Source: JBBRSD01 sp038245725
GTDB lineage: Bacteria > Actinomycetota > Coriobacteriia > Anaerosomatales > JAAXUF01
Length of the DNA: 64,000 bases
Assembly (NCBI GenBank): GCA_038245725.1
Contig: JBBRSD010000007.1
Coordinates: forward strand, 62,001-126,000
Direction: 5' to 3'
Positions within the stretch are counted from its first letter, which is position 1; every line of letters starts with the position of its first letter. Below the pieces are notes generated by a model. That model searched no databases. It was not told the DNA's origin and saw only the letters and a list, made by a program, of their open reading frames with translations. Shown here piece after piece: positions 33,242 through 41,776 of the stretch. Both the position numbers and the translations under genes were made by a program.

Positions 33242-34057
33242 ATGACGACAACAACCAAGGGCCCTATCGAGGGCTACATCGTGACCACGCCCAGCAGCAC
33301 GCGCGACGGCGATACCGTCACCATCGACGCGCAGAGCGTCTACTACCGCCAGGTCAACGAGGCGACTCGTGCTGCGTTCGCCGACGGTGCCAAGCACGTC
33401 GTACTCAACCACGTGAACGGCCAGCGCTACATCGGGACCGGCATCAAGGGCAAGGACCTCAAGATCACGGTGAACGGGACGCCTGGCCAGGACATGGCGA
33501 TGCTCATGGACGGCCCGACGCTCGAAGTCTTCGGTAACGCCCAAGATGGCGTTGGCAACACGATGAACGCCGGCAAGGTGATTATCCACGGGGACGCCGG
33601 CGACGTGCTCGGTTACGGCATGCGCGGCGGCAAAGTCTTCATCAACGGCGACGTGGGCTATCGCGTCGGCATCCACATGAAAGCCTACGAGGGCCTGCGC
33701 CCGATCATGGTGGCTGGCGGCAAGGCCCGCGACTTCTTCGGCGAGTACATGGCCGGTGGTCTGCTGATTCTGCTCGGGATGAACTCCCGGCTCGAGGGCC
33801 CGCTCGTGGGCGGATACGTCGGCACCGGTATGCACGGTGGAGCGATCTACCTCCGTGGCGAGGTCGAGCCGTGGCAGTGTGGCAAGGAGGTCGGCGTGTT
33901 CGCCGCGAGCGAGGACGACATCGCCGACATCAAGCCGGTGCTCGCCGAGTACTGCGAGGCGATGGGGATGGATCTCGATGAGGTTCTTTCTGAGCCGTTC
34001 ACGAAGCTCATCCCGGTCAGCCACCGCCCGTACGGGAAGCTCTACACGTATATGTAG
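33242..34057 (+). CDS. Glutamate synthase, GXGXG subunit (archaeal-type GltB3)
   Basis: This 271-residue protein is the free form of the C-terminal right-handed beta-helix of GOGAT, a structural domain. The repeated glycine turns are clear: LEVFGNAQDGVGNTMNAG, VIIHGDAGDVLGYGMRGG, VFINGDVGYRVGIHM, GGLLILLGM and GYVGTGMHGGAIYLRG. ATG 33242 follows GGGGAGACGAAG. It closes the operon, and a terminator follows 27 bases after the stop. Together with the two upstream subunits it forms one split glutamate synthase. Confidence 0.92.
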   Translation: MTTTTKGPIEGYIVTTPSSTRDGDTVTIDAQSVYYRQVNEATRAAFADGAKHVVLNHVNGQRYIGTGIKGKDLKITVNGTPGQDMAMLMDGPTLEVFGNAQDGVGNTMNAGKVIIHGDAGDVLGYGMRGGKVFINGDVGYRVGIHMKAYEGLRPIMVAGGKARDFFGEYMAGGLLILLGMNSRLEGPLVGGYVGTGMHGGAIYLRGEVEPWQCGKEVGVFAASEDDIADIKPVLAEYCEAMGMDLDEVLSEPFTKLIPVSHRPYGKLYTYM

Positions 34058-34083
34058 CGCACGGCCCGCCGTCGCTTACCATA

Positions 34084-34117
34084 GAGCCGTCGCACTCAGT
34101 GCGGCGGCTCTTGTGTT
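34084..34117 (+). terminator. Intrinsic terminator of the GOGAT operon
   Basis: A 12-bp stem (34084-34095 with 34099-34110, one T-G pair) with a 3-base loop is followed by TTGTGTT. Confidence 0.85.
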
Positions 34118-34154
34118 GACCGTCCGCGGCGACGAACCAGAAGGAGGCGTGCCG

Positions 34155-34703
34155 ATGAACGTGCGTGTCCACAGGTGGATCGTTGTCGCGCTCCTCGTAT
34201 GCGCGGCGGCGTGCGCCCTCGTTGTGCTGCCGGGCTGCGCCCTACGCCCAGCACCACGCGTCGAGACACCGCTTGCTGTGCCCTTGGCCCCCGCGGCTCC
34301 GGATCTGTCGACGCCCGTCTCGGCGGTTCGTGCCTACCTCGACTGGACGTCATATGCGTACCGCATCGCGAACGCGAACGTGGCGACACCCACGATGACG
34401 GGCGACGAGGGAGTGCGGGTCGACTCGTACGTTCAGCTCAATCTCGAGCGCAAGAGGCGCATCGACCAGCACGTCGACCAGCTAAAGACTCGGCCCGCGG
34501 TCATTCACGGATCGCGCGCGACTGTCGGCGCAACTGAGCGATGGACGTATCGCTATCTGTCGGCTGACGGAACCCGCGCGATCTCGCCTCCGTACACCGC
34601 CAGCTACGAGACCACCTACAGCCTCGTACTCGTGCGATTGGCCGGCCGCTCAGTCTGGCGGGTCGATTCTGTCGAAGCCCGTGCGCTCGGCGCGCTGAAA
34701 TAG
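34155..34703 (+). CDS. Putative lipoprotein of unknown function
   Basis: A 182-residue protein with a lipoprotein signal: a basic head (MNVRVHRW), a hydrophobic core and lipobox VLPGC with the lipid cysteine near residue 28. The mature part has a region resembling mycobacterial Mce-associated or NTF2-like proteins: SAVRAYLDWTSYAYRIA at its start and a C-terminal beta strand pattern (YSLVLVRLAGRSVWRVDSVEA). I do not recognise the family with certainty. The start is ATG 34155 behind AAGGAGG. It lies alone between the GOGAT terminator and glnA. Confidence 0.72.
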   Translation: MNVRVHRWIVVALLVCAAACALVVLPGCALRPAPRVETPLAVPLAPAAPDLSTPVSAVRAYLDWTSYAYRIANANVATPTMTGDEGVRVDSYVQLNLERKRRIDQHVDQLKTRPAVIHGSRATVGATERWTYRYLSADGTRAISPPYTASYETTYSLVLVRLAGRSVWRVDSVEARALGALK

Positions 34704-34710
34704 CCAAACC

Positions 34711-34726
34711 GAAACACCTCCGAAAC
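34711..34726. promoter_or_regulatory. GlnR-box-like site ahead of glnA
   Basis: GAAAC-N6-GAAAC (34711-34715 and 34722-34726) lies 89 bases before the glnA start. It fits the actinobacterial GlnR box pattern GTNAC-N6-GNAAC except for the second and third bases of the first half. The promoter itself is not obvious. Confidence 0.55.
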
Positions 34727-34814
34727 ATAGCTCCGCTACCTTGGGTACAAGGCGTACGGGACCAACAACGGCCGATCAGGCCTGTTTCGTGTCTCACGTA
34801 GAAGGAGGTAGCGC

Positions 34815-36152
34815 ATGGCACCGAAGTTCGACAAGGATTACGTGCTCAAGACGGTTGAGGAGCGCGACGTTCACTTCGTTCGCTTCTGGTTCACCGACGT
34901 TCTCGGCATGCTGAAGTCGTTCGCCGTCACCGACACTGAGCTCGAGGGTGCGTTCGAGGAAGGTATGGGCTTCGACGGTTCTTCGATCGACGGGTTCACC
35001 CGCCTCGAGGAGTCCGACATGGTCGCCTACCCGAACGCGGACAGCTTCCAGCTCATCCCGTGGCGTCCCACCGAGCAGGGCGTCGGCCGCATGTTCTGCG
35101 ACATCGTCAAGCCGGACGGAACGCCGTTTGACGGCGATCCCCGCTACGCGCTCAAGCGCATCTGCAAGAAGGCCGCCGACATGGGCTACACCATGTACGT
35201 CGGCCCGGAGCTCGAGTTCTTCTACTTTGCCGACGATCAGGACACCGAAGTCCTCGACCAGGGCGGCTACTTCGACCTCACCCCGCTCGACGCTGCGTCT
35301 GACCTCCGTCGCGAGACGGTTCTCACGCTCGAGAAGATGGGCATCCCGGTCGAGTACTCGCACCACGAGGTCGCTCCTTCGCAGCACGAGATCGACCTTC
35401 GCTACGCCGAGGCGACCCAGATGGCGGACAACGTCATGACCTACCGCCTCATCGTCAAGGAGATCGCGCTGCAGAATGGCGTGTACGCGACCTTCATGCC
35501 GAAGCCGATCTACGGCCAGAACGGCTCGGGCATGCACGTGCACCAGTCGCTGTTCAGCAAGGACGGCAACGCCTTCTTCGACGCCAATGATCCCGAGGGC
35601 TTCAACCTCTCGCAGCTGGCCAAGCACTACATTGCTGGTCTCCTGAAGTACGCGCCGGAGTTCTGCGCGGTCACCAACCCGCTCGTCAACTCCTACAAGC
35701 GCCTGGTTCCGGGCTACGAGGCTCCCGTCTACATCGCGTGGGCCCGCCGCAACCGCTCCGCTCTCGTCCGCGTTCCGATGTACAAGCCGGGCAAGGAGAA
35801 CGCCACTCGCCTCGAGCTGCGTTCGCCGGACCCCTCGGCCAACCCGTACCTGGCCTTCGCCTGCATGCTCGGCGCCGGCCTGAAGGGTATCGAGGAGGAG
35901 CTCGAGCTGGCTCCCGAAGCCACGAACAACATCTTCCACATGAGCCAGGACGAGCTGGATGCCGCCGGCATCTACACCCTCCCGGGCAGCCTCGGCGACG
36001 CGATTGAGCTCTTCGCGGGCTCCGAGCTCATGAAGGAAGTTCTCGGCGAGCACATCCACTCGTTCTACACGAAGAACAAGCGTGCCGAGTGGGACGAGTA
36101 CCGGACCCAGGTCACGCAGTGGGAGCTCGACAAGTACCTGCCGATCATTTAG
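34815..36152 (+). CDS. glnA: Glutamine synthetase, type I
   Basis: GlnA condenses ammonia and glutamate. The 445 residues carry GFDGSSIDGF, the metal and substrate motifs EFFYF, HHEVAPSQHEID, MPKPIYGQNGSGMHVHQSL, NSYKRLVPGYEAP and RNRSALVRVP. The adenylylation region (NLYDLPPEE in GSI-beta) here reads NIFHMSQDEL, without the target tyrosine. With no 25-residue GSI-beta insert evident, this looks like a GSI-alpha enzyme controlled by feedback and transcription instead. AAGGAGG precedes ATG 34815. A GlnR-like regulator gene follows. Confidence 0.96.
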   Translation: MAPKFDKDYVLKTVEERDVHFVRFWFTDVLGMLKSFAVTDTELEGAFEEGMGFDGSSIDGFTRLEESDMVAYPNADSFQLIPWRPTEQGVGRMFCDIVKPDGTPFDGDPRYALKRICKKAADMGYTMYVGPELEFFYFADDQDTEVLDQGGYFDLTPLDAASDLRRETVLTLEKMGIPVEYSHHEVAPSQHEIDLRYAEATQMADNVMTYRLIVKEIALQNGVYATFMPKPIYGQNGSGMHVHQSLFSKDGNAFFDANDPEGFNLSQLAKHYIAGLLKYAPEFCAVTNPLVNSYKRLVPGYEAPVYIAWARRNRSALVRVPMYKPGKENATRLELRSPDPSANPYLAFACMLGAGLKGIEEELELAPEATNNIFHMSQDELDAAGIYTLPGSLGDAIELFAGSELMKEVLGEHIHSFYTKNKRAEWDEYRTQVTQWELDKYLPII

Positions 36153-36192
36153 CAGGGCGCCCATTCGGGTCACACGCAAAGGACAACGGCAA

Positions 36193-36231
36193 CGGCGCCG
36201 GGCGAGGCATTCTCGTCCGGCGCCGCTCGTT
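36193..36231 (+). terminator. Terminator after glnA
   Basis: A 9-bp stem (36193-36201 with 36217-36225) has a further CGAG/CTCG pair inside it and is followed by CTCGTTTA. It separates glnA from the regulator gene. Confidence 0.75.
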
Positions 36232-36267
36232 TAGGGCAGCCGGGACGGAAACGGTATCATCATGCAC

Positions 36268-36933
36268 ATGAAGCGAGTCCTCATCGTCTCCGACGACACC
36301 CATACGCGTGCCTGGGTATCTCAGGCCGTCAGCGCGCTCGATGTCCAGCCGTCTGAGTGCGGCCCCGGTGAAATGCAAAAGCAGCTGCTCGATGGTGATA
36401 CCGGACTCGTCGTGCTCGATGGCGGCCGCAGCCCCGATGCGCTCGGCCAGATCGTCGAACTCGCAGCTTCGGGGGGCGTCGATCTACGGCTGCTCGTCCT
36501 CGTCGAGCCTGAGGGGCTGCAGACGCTCAGGCTCCCGGTGCGCGTCAACAGCGATTTCCTCGTCCGCGGTGCGACCTCTGAGGAACTCGCCGTCCGTGTG
36601 CGCAGCCTGCTGTGGCCCGGCGAAGAGGCGACGAAGCAAGAGCTCGTGCGCATCGACGACCTCACGCTCAACCTCGCGACCTACCAGGCCTACCTCCACG
36701 GCGAGCCGATCGACTTCACGTACCTCGAGTACGCGCTTTTCGCGTTTCTCGTGACGCACCCTGGACGCACCTACTCTCGAGAGGTGCTGCTTCGCCGTGT
36801 CTGGGGCAGCGACTACTACGGCGGTTCGCGCACCGTCGACGTGCACATCCGGCGCATTCGCTCCAAGATCGAGGGCGAGCTTTCTCGGCGCCTTGAGACC
36901 GTGCGCAACGTCGGCTATTTGTGGAACGGGTAG
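36268..36933 (+). CDS. GlnR-like OmpR-family regulator with atypical receiver
   Basis: A 221-residue winged-helix regulator. The C-terminal half is a standard OmpR/PhoB DNA-binding domain: DFTYLEYALFAFLVTHPGRTYSRE, LLRRVWGSDYYGGSRTVDVH and RRLETVRNVGYLW. The receiver is degenerate: VVLDGGRSPD replaces the usual phospho-acceptor loop, and the conserved Lys-Pro reads VRGA. This pattern closely follows actinomycete GlnR (VILIDGRRDL, then LxVDEATYxAxL), an orphan nitrogen regulator. TATCAT (36255-36260) lies 7 bases before ATG 36268, implying a leaderless mRNA. Its place after glnA supports the role. Confidence 0.8.
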   Translation: MKRVLIVSDDTHTRAWVSQAVSALDVQPSECGPGEMQKQLLDGDTGLVVLDGGRSPDALGQIVELAASGGVDLRLLVLVEPEGLQTLRLPVRVNSDFLVRGATSEELAVRVRSLLWPGEEATKQELVRIDDLTLNLATYQAYLHGEPIDFTYLEYALFAFLVTHPGRTYSREVLLRRVWGSDYYGGSRTVDVHIRRIRSKIEGELSRRLETVRNVGYLWNG

Positions 36934-36936
36934 GAC

Positions 36937-37040
36937 CGCACTGGCGCGTCCCGACACCTTTCGCTCGCTGGCTTCGAAACGCGACCTTTCGGTCGCGTTT
37001 CTGCAGAGGCTCGCTGCAGGTGCCCGGACGCGCCAGTGCG
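36937..37040. repeat. Palindromic element, copy 2 (glnR-polA gap)
   Basis: A perfect 15-bp outer stem (36937-36951 with 37026-37040) leads to a 5-bp stem CACCT/AGGTG (36955-36959 with 37018-37022). A perfect 11-bp inner stem follows (36976-36986 with 36991-37001, TTTC loop). The internal loops are TTCGCTCGCTGGCTTC (36960-36975) and TGCAGAGGCTCGCTGC (37002-37017), nearly identical to copy 1 although all stems differ. It begins 4 bases after the regulator's stop codon. No T-run follows. Confidence 0.85.
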
Positions 37041-37175
37041 ACTCCTTCCGGCTGACCCCGGTTCCCTCATCTCGCGTCGTCGAGTTCCTGGCAGTCATAC
37101 CCGTCGGGTACACTCCTCGTTGAGCGCTCGGGTGTGTGCCGAGCCGGCCGTGTAGCCACCATCCGAAGGCGATCC

Positions 37176-39884
37176 ATGTCTGAGCGCACCATCGCCGTTA
37201 TTGACGGCAACAGCCTGATTCACCGGGCCTTCCATGCACTGCCTCCCACGATGACGGCGCCGGATGGACGGCCGACCAACGCCGCGTTCGGGTTCATCTC
37301 CATGCTTGCGAAGATGGTCGCGGACCTGCGGCCTGACGGTGTCGTCGTCGCGTTCGACCTCGGTAAGCCGGCGTTTCGGGTCGAGGCACTGTCGCAGTAC
37401 AAGGTGCACCGACCGCCAACGGACTTGCAGCTCAAAGTGCAATTCCCAATCGTGAAGGAGCTGCTGCACGCCCTCGATGTCCCGATCGTCGAGATCGAAG
37501 GCTGGGAGGGCGACGACATTCTCGGCACGCTTGCGAGGAGCGGCGAGGAGGCGGGAATCCGGATGCTCCTCGTCACTGGCGACCGCGATGCATTCCAACT
37601 CGTGAGCGAGCGGGTCAAGGTGGTCACCACGAAGAAAGGCATCACCGACATCGTCACCTACGGTCCAGCCGAAGTCCTCGAGCGCTACGGCGTGACGGCG
37701 GGGCAGGTGCCGGACTTCCTCGGGCTGAAGGGCGACACGAGCGACAACATCCCGGGTGTTCCGGGGGTGGGGGAGAAGACTGCGGCAAAGCTGCTGCAGC
37801 AGTACGGCACGCTCGATGAGGTGCTGGCGCGTGCAGGCGACATCCCCGGCAAGCTCGGCGAGAACCTGCGTGAGCACAGGGGTTCGGCGCTGGCAAGCCG
37901 CACGGTTGCAACGATCGTCTGCGACGTCCCCATCGACCTCGACCTCGCCTCCGTCGAGTTCGGCACGTTCGATCCGCATGATGTCGCCGCGGCCTTCGCG
38001 GCGTTGCGCTTCACGTCGCTGCTCGATCGCGTGCTCGCGTTGCGCGGGACGGCCGGCGCAACGCCCCACCAGCCGCCCGCGGCAGCACCAGAGGTTCCGG
38101 ATGCTGGCGCGACCGGCGCCTCGGCCGCCGCCTCGCCCGCTGCTCCTCGCTGTGCGAACCGTGCCTGCATCGAAGGCGCTGAAGGTCTCGAGCGGGTGCG
38201 TGCGTGGATCGCTGCGCCGGCAGAGTGGCTCGGCGTGGCCATCGACGACGGCGCGGGTGCGTCGCTCTTCGGCGACCATCGCGAGCTCGCCATTGCGGGC
38301 CCCGACGGGGTCGTGCTCACGGATCCCGATGCGGAGGCCGGAGCGCTCGATCTGCTGTTGCGCTCGGGTCGTGTCGCCGCGGGCGACGTGAAGACGCTGC
38401 TCCAGGAGGTGTGCCCGCCCGACGAGGCCGATGCGTGCGACGCCGTATTCGAGGCGGTCGAGCCAGCTCGCATCTTCGACATCGCGGTCGCCGCCTATCT
38501 GCTCGAATCGAATCGCTCCTCCTACGAGCTCGGGGCGCTGTCCGCTGACTACCTCGGCGAACCGCTCCCGGAGCCCTCAGACGACACGCCGCGCGCCGTG
38601 GTGCTCGCCTCGGCCGCCGCCGATCTCGCCGCGGAGCTCGAGCAGCGTCTCATCGCCGACGACTCCCTTGCGGTCTTCCGCGACATCGAGATGACGCTCG
38701 TGCCGGTCCTCACGCGCATGGAGCGCGTCGGTGTCGGGCTGGACGCGAGCGTGCTCTCTGGCCTCTCGGTGGATGCCGAGACGAGCATAGATGCGCTGCG
38801 CACGCACATCCACGACCTCGCGGGCTACGAGTTCACCATCGATTCGCCGAAGCAGCTCTCTGAGGTTCTCTTCGAGAAGCTCGGGCTTCCATCGAGCAAG
38901 AAGACGAAGACCGGCTTCTCGACCGACGCGTCGGTGCTCGCCGATCTGGCGCCGCTGCATCCCATCGCGGCCAAGATCGTCGAATATCGCGAGCTCACGA
39001 AGCTCAAGAGCACCTACCTCGACGCGTTGCCGCGCATGCTCGGCCGAGATGGACGTCTGCACACGTCGTTCAACCAGACCGTGGCCGCGACCGGACGGCT
39101 CTCCAGCAGCAACCCGAACCTGCAGAACATCCCCGTTCGCACAGAGTACGGACGGCGCATCCGGGCCGCGTTCGTCCCGGCGGAGCAGGGCGACCTGATC
39201 GTGTCGGCGGACTACAGCCAGATCGAGCTGCGCATCCTCGCGCACCTGTCAGGCGACGCCGGGCTCATCGAGGCGTTCACGAGCGGGATGGACTTCCACC
39301 AAGCCACGGCCGCCCGCGTCTTCGGCGTCGATCCGTCTGAAGTGGAGCCCGGCATGCGCTCTCGGGCCAAGGCGGTGAACTTCGGTATCGTCTACGGCCA
39401 GTCAGCGCACGGGCTGGCAGACACGCTCAAGATCGGGCGCGCCGAAGCTCAAGCGATGATCGACCGCTACTACGCCGCGTATCCCCGCGTGCGCACCTAC
39501 CTCGACGAGACGGTCGCAGACGCGCACCGCGAGGGCTTCGCGACCACGCTGTACGGCCGCAAGCGCCGCATCCCAGAGCTCGCAAGCGGCAACTTCAACC
39601 TGCGCGCGTTCGGCGAGCGCACTGCGATGAACCACCCCATGCAGGGGACGGCGGCCGACATCATGAAGCTCGCCATGATCGAGGTCGACCGGTGCCTGCG
39701 CGCCGACGGTTTCCGTGCGCGCATGGTCCTGCAGGTGCACGACGAGCTCGTCTTCGAGTCACCTGCGGAGGAAGTCTCGCGGCTCTCGGCGATGGCGGCC
39801 GGGGCGATGTCCGGGGTGGCGCAGCTCGCCGTCCCGCTCGAGGTCAGCGTGGCCTTCGGCCCCAACTGGGCGAGCGCGAAGTAG
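37176..39884 (+). CDS. polA: DNA polymerase I
   Basis: A 902-residue PolA. The N-terminal 5'-3' nuclease runs to about 300: IDGNSLIHRAFHALP, EGWEGDDILGTLA, VTGDRDAFQLV, LGLKGDTSDNIPGVPGVGEKTA. An Ala/Pro-rich linker follows. The middle domain lacks the DxE of active 3'-5' exonuclease (VAIDDGAGAS at that place), so proofreading is probably absent. The polymerase has DYSQIELRILAHLSGD, RSRAKAVNFGIVYG and LQVHDELVFE. The start is ATG 37176. Palindromic element copy 2 lies upstream. Confidence 0.96.
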   Translation: MSERTIAVIDGNSLIHRAFHALPPTMTAPDGRPTNAAFGFISMLAKMVADLRPDGVVVAFDLGKPAFRVEALSQYKVHRPPTDLQLKVQFPIVKELLHALDVPIVEIEGWEGDDILGTLARSGEEAGIRMLLVTGDRDAFQLVSERVKVVTTKKGITDIVTYGPAEVLERYGVTAGQVPDFLGLKGDTSDNIPGVPGVGEKTAAKLLQQYGTLDEVLARAGDIPGKLGENLREHRGSALASRTVATIVCDVPIDLDLASVEFGTFDPHDVAAAFAALRFTSLLDRVLALRGTAGATPHQPPAAAPEVPDAGATGASAAASPAAPRCANRACIEGAEGLERVRAWIAAPAEWLGVAIDDGAGASLFGDHRELAIAGPDGVVLTDPDAEAGALDLLLRSGRVAAGDVKTLLQEVCPPDEADACDAVFEAVEPARIFDIAVAAYLLESNRSSYELGALSADYLGEPLPEPSDDTPRAVVLASAAADLAAELEQRLIADDSLAVFRDIEMTLVPVLTRMERVGVGLDASVLSGLSVDAETSIDALRTHIHDLAGYEFTIDSPKQLSEVLFEKLGLPSSKKTKTGFSTDASVLADLAPLHPIAAKIVEYRELTKLKSTYLDALPRMLGRDGRLHTSFNQTVAATGRLSSSNPNLQNIPVRTEYGRRIRAAFVPAEQGDLIVSADYSQIELRILAHLSGDAGLIEAFTSGMDFHQATAARVFGVDPSEVEPGMRSRAKAVNFGIVYGQSAHGLADTLKIGRAEAQAMIDRYYAAYPRVRTYLDETVADAHREGFATTLYGRKRRIPELASGNFNLRAFGERTAMNHPMQGTAADIMKLAMIEVDRCLRADGFRARMVLQVHDELVFESPAEEVSRLSAMAAGAMSGVAQLAVPLEVSVAFGPNWASAK

Positions 39885-40129
39885 GCGACCGCTCGACCTT
39901 CTCGGCGGAGTGGCGCGGTGCGGGTGGCACCGCCCGGCGCCGTGGTATACACTACGCACTGGCTCACCAGCGGTCGCGGCCTTGCCGTACCCCGAGCCGT
40001 GACAATATTGGCCCCCGGAGACATGTACCAGACCCCATCGGCGACGAGATGTCCTGTACCCGAGACTGACGTAACTGTAGGCGACGAAGCATGATTCGGG
40101 GCCCCGATGAGTGAAAAGGGGTCCACGAC
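39885..40129 (+). promoter_or_regulatory. Intergenic region and leader ahead of rpsA
   Basis: This 245-base gap has a TATACACT stretch (39946-39953) suited to a -10 box for rpsA, without a convincing -35. A 9-bp inverted repeat, GCGACCGCT/AGCGGTCGC, spans 39885-39977 and encloses a smaller GGTGC/GCACC hairpin. The remaining leader of about 170 bases may carry autogenous control of S1, but I see no defined motif. Confidence 0.4.
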
Positions 40130-41653
40130 GTGAGCGAGTTGGAAGCGCAGGAAACGCACGGCACGATCATCGAGCAACGCGAGTACACCGACGAGGAGAT
40201 GCATGCTCTCATCGACGGTACGATGACCGACTTCGACGAGGGTGACCTTGTCAGCGGTGTCGTTGTCAAAGTCGAGCGCGACGAAGTGCTCCTGGACATC
40301 GGCTACAAGTCCGAGGGTGTCATCCCGGCCCGCGAACTCTCCATCCGCAAAGACGCCAATCCCGCCGACATCGTTTCCTGCGGCGATGAGATCGAGGCCC
40401 TGGTTCTCCAGAAGGAGGACAAGGACGGCCGACTGATCCTGTCCAAGAAGCGCGCCGAGTACGAGCGTGCCTGTACCAAGATCGAAGAGAAGTTCACCTC
40501 TGGCGAGAACGTCGAAGGCGAGGTCATCGAGGTCGTCAAGGGCGGGCTCATCCTCGACATCGGCCTGCGCGGCTTCCTGCCGGCATCCCTCGTCGACCTC
40601 CGTCGCGTCAAGGACCTCGCCGCCTACACCGGCACGCGCCTTGAGGCGAGGGTCATCGAGATGGATCGCAACCGTAACAACGTCGTCCTTTCGCGTCGCG
40701 TCGTCCTCGAAGAGGGCCGCAAGACCGAGCGCGCCGAGATCCTCGGCAAGCTGCAGAAGGGCATGATCCTGCCGGGTTCCGTATCCTCGATCGTCGACTT
40801 CGGTGCGTTCGTCGACCTCGGCGGCATCGACGGACTCGTCCACATCTCCGAGCTCTCCTGGAGCCACGTCAACCACCCGTCCGAGGTCGTCAAGGTTGGC
40901 GACCCGGTCAACGTCCAGGTGCTCGACGTCGATCTCGACCGCGAGCGCATCTCACTCGGCCTCAAGCAGACCACCGAGGACCCGTGGAAGATGCTCGTCA
41001 AGAACTTCCCGGTGGGCTCGATCATCGAGGGCACCGTCACCAAGCTCGTCCCGTTCGGCGCGTTCGTCGAGCTGGGCGACGGCGTCGAGGGTCTCGTCCA
41101 CATCTCCGAGATGGCCAAGGGCCACGTCGAGACACCGGACCAGGTCACGAGCGTAGGCCAGGTCGTGCACGTCAAGGTCATGGACGTCGACCTCGACCGT
41201 CGCCGCATCTCGCTGTCGATGCGCGCCGCTGCCGAGACGCTCGGCATCACGATCGAGATCACCGGAGGGACTGAGGACTCCGAGGAAGAGGGCGTCGAAG
41301 GCGCCGAGGAGACCGCCGACGAAACCGTCGCCGTCGCCGAGGCCGCGGAGGCCGTAGCAGGAGAGACCGAGGCCGAGGCAGTCGAGGCAGAGCCCGTCGT
41401 CGAAGCCGCTCCGGAGGTTGCAGCTGAAGCTGAGCCTGTGGCCGAGGACGCTGTCGAGGCCGCCACTGAAGTTGAGGTAGAGGCTGAGGTGGCACCTGAG
41501 GCAGTCGAGGTCGCAGAGGAGACTCCGGCCGCTGTCGAAGAAGTCGCCGAGGAGACGCCGGCCCCTGTCGAAGAAGCCGCCGAGGAAGCCCCTGTCGAGG
41601 CTGACGAAGCCGCGGAGGAAGCTCCCGCCAAGGCTGACGAAGCCGCCGAGTAA
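40130..41653 (+). CDS. rpsA: 30S ribosomal protein S1
   Basis: S1 helps load mRNA on the 30S subunit. The 507 residues contain four S1 RNA-binding domains: from about 37 (GDLVSGVVVKVERDEVLLDI), 122 (GENVEGEVIEVVKGGLILDI), 208 (GMILPGSVSSIVDFGAFVDL) and 294 (GSIIEGTVTKLVPFGAFVEL). The last 120 residues are an acidic Glu/Ala/Val-rich tail with irregular AEETPA/EAAEEAP repeats, presumably disordered. GTG 40130 follows AAAAGGGG. Four domains are usual for high-GC Gram-positives. Confidence 0.95.
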   Translation: MSELEAQETHGTIIEQREYTDEEMHALIDGTMTDFDEGDLVSGVVVKVERDEVLLDIGYKSEGVIPARELSIRKDANPADIVSCGDEIEALVLQKEDKDGRLILSKKRAEYERACTKIEEKFTSGENVEGEVIEVVKGGLILDIGLRGFLPASLVDLRRVKDLAAYTGTRLEARVIEMDRNRNNVVLSRRVVLEEGRKTERAEILGKLQKGMILPGSVSSIVDFGAFVDLGGIDGLVHISELSWSHVNHPSEVVKVGDPVNVQVLDVDLDRERISLGLKQTTEDPWKMLVKNFPVGSIIEGTVTKLVPFGAFVELGDGVEGLVHISEMAKGHVETPDQVTSVGQVVHVKVMDVDLDRRRISLSMRAAAETLGITIEITGGTEDSEEEGVEGAEETADETVAVAEAAEAVAGETEAEAVEAEPVVEAAPEVAAEAEPVAEDAVEAATEVEVEAEVAPEAVEVAEETPAAVEEVAEETPAPVEEAAEEAPVEADEAAEEAPAKADEAAE

Positions 41654-41675
41654 CCTGCGCCAGATCGTATTTCGT

Positions 41676-41718
41676 CGGGGCCGGACAGCGCGCGAGCGCA
41701 GTCCGGCCCCGTTGTTTT
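41676..41718 (+). terminator. Terminator of rpsA
   Basis: A perfect 11-bp stem (41676-41686 with 41701-41711) with a 14-base loop is followed by TTGTTTT. Confidence 0.88.
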
Positions 41719-41776
41719 CGCAACGTTCGTGCCCGCAGGGGTGGGCGTAGAGCCCAAGCTGTGGTACGTCTAGTGC

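Noticed and set aside
30246..33254. 1002-codon open frame on the minus strand opposite the GOGAT subunits
   Set aside because: It lies antisense to four genes with clear domain motifs. Its product is rich in Arg, Asp, Val and His with no recognisable domain, as expected for the shadow frame of high-GC coding DNA.
41270..41650. Repetitive stretch at the rpsA 3' end considered as a DNA repeat or misassembly
   Set aside because: It is an in-frame acidic Glu/Ala/Val tail of S1 with irregular repeats. The frame stays open to a normal stop and terminator.
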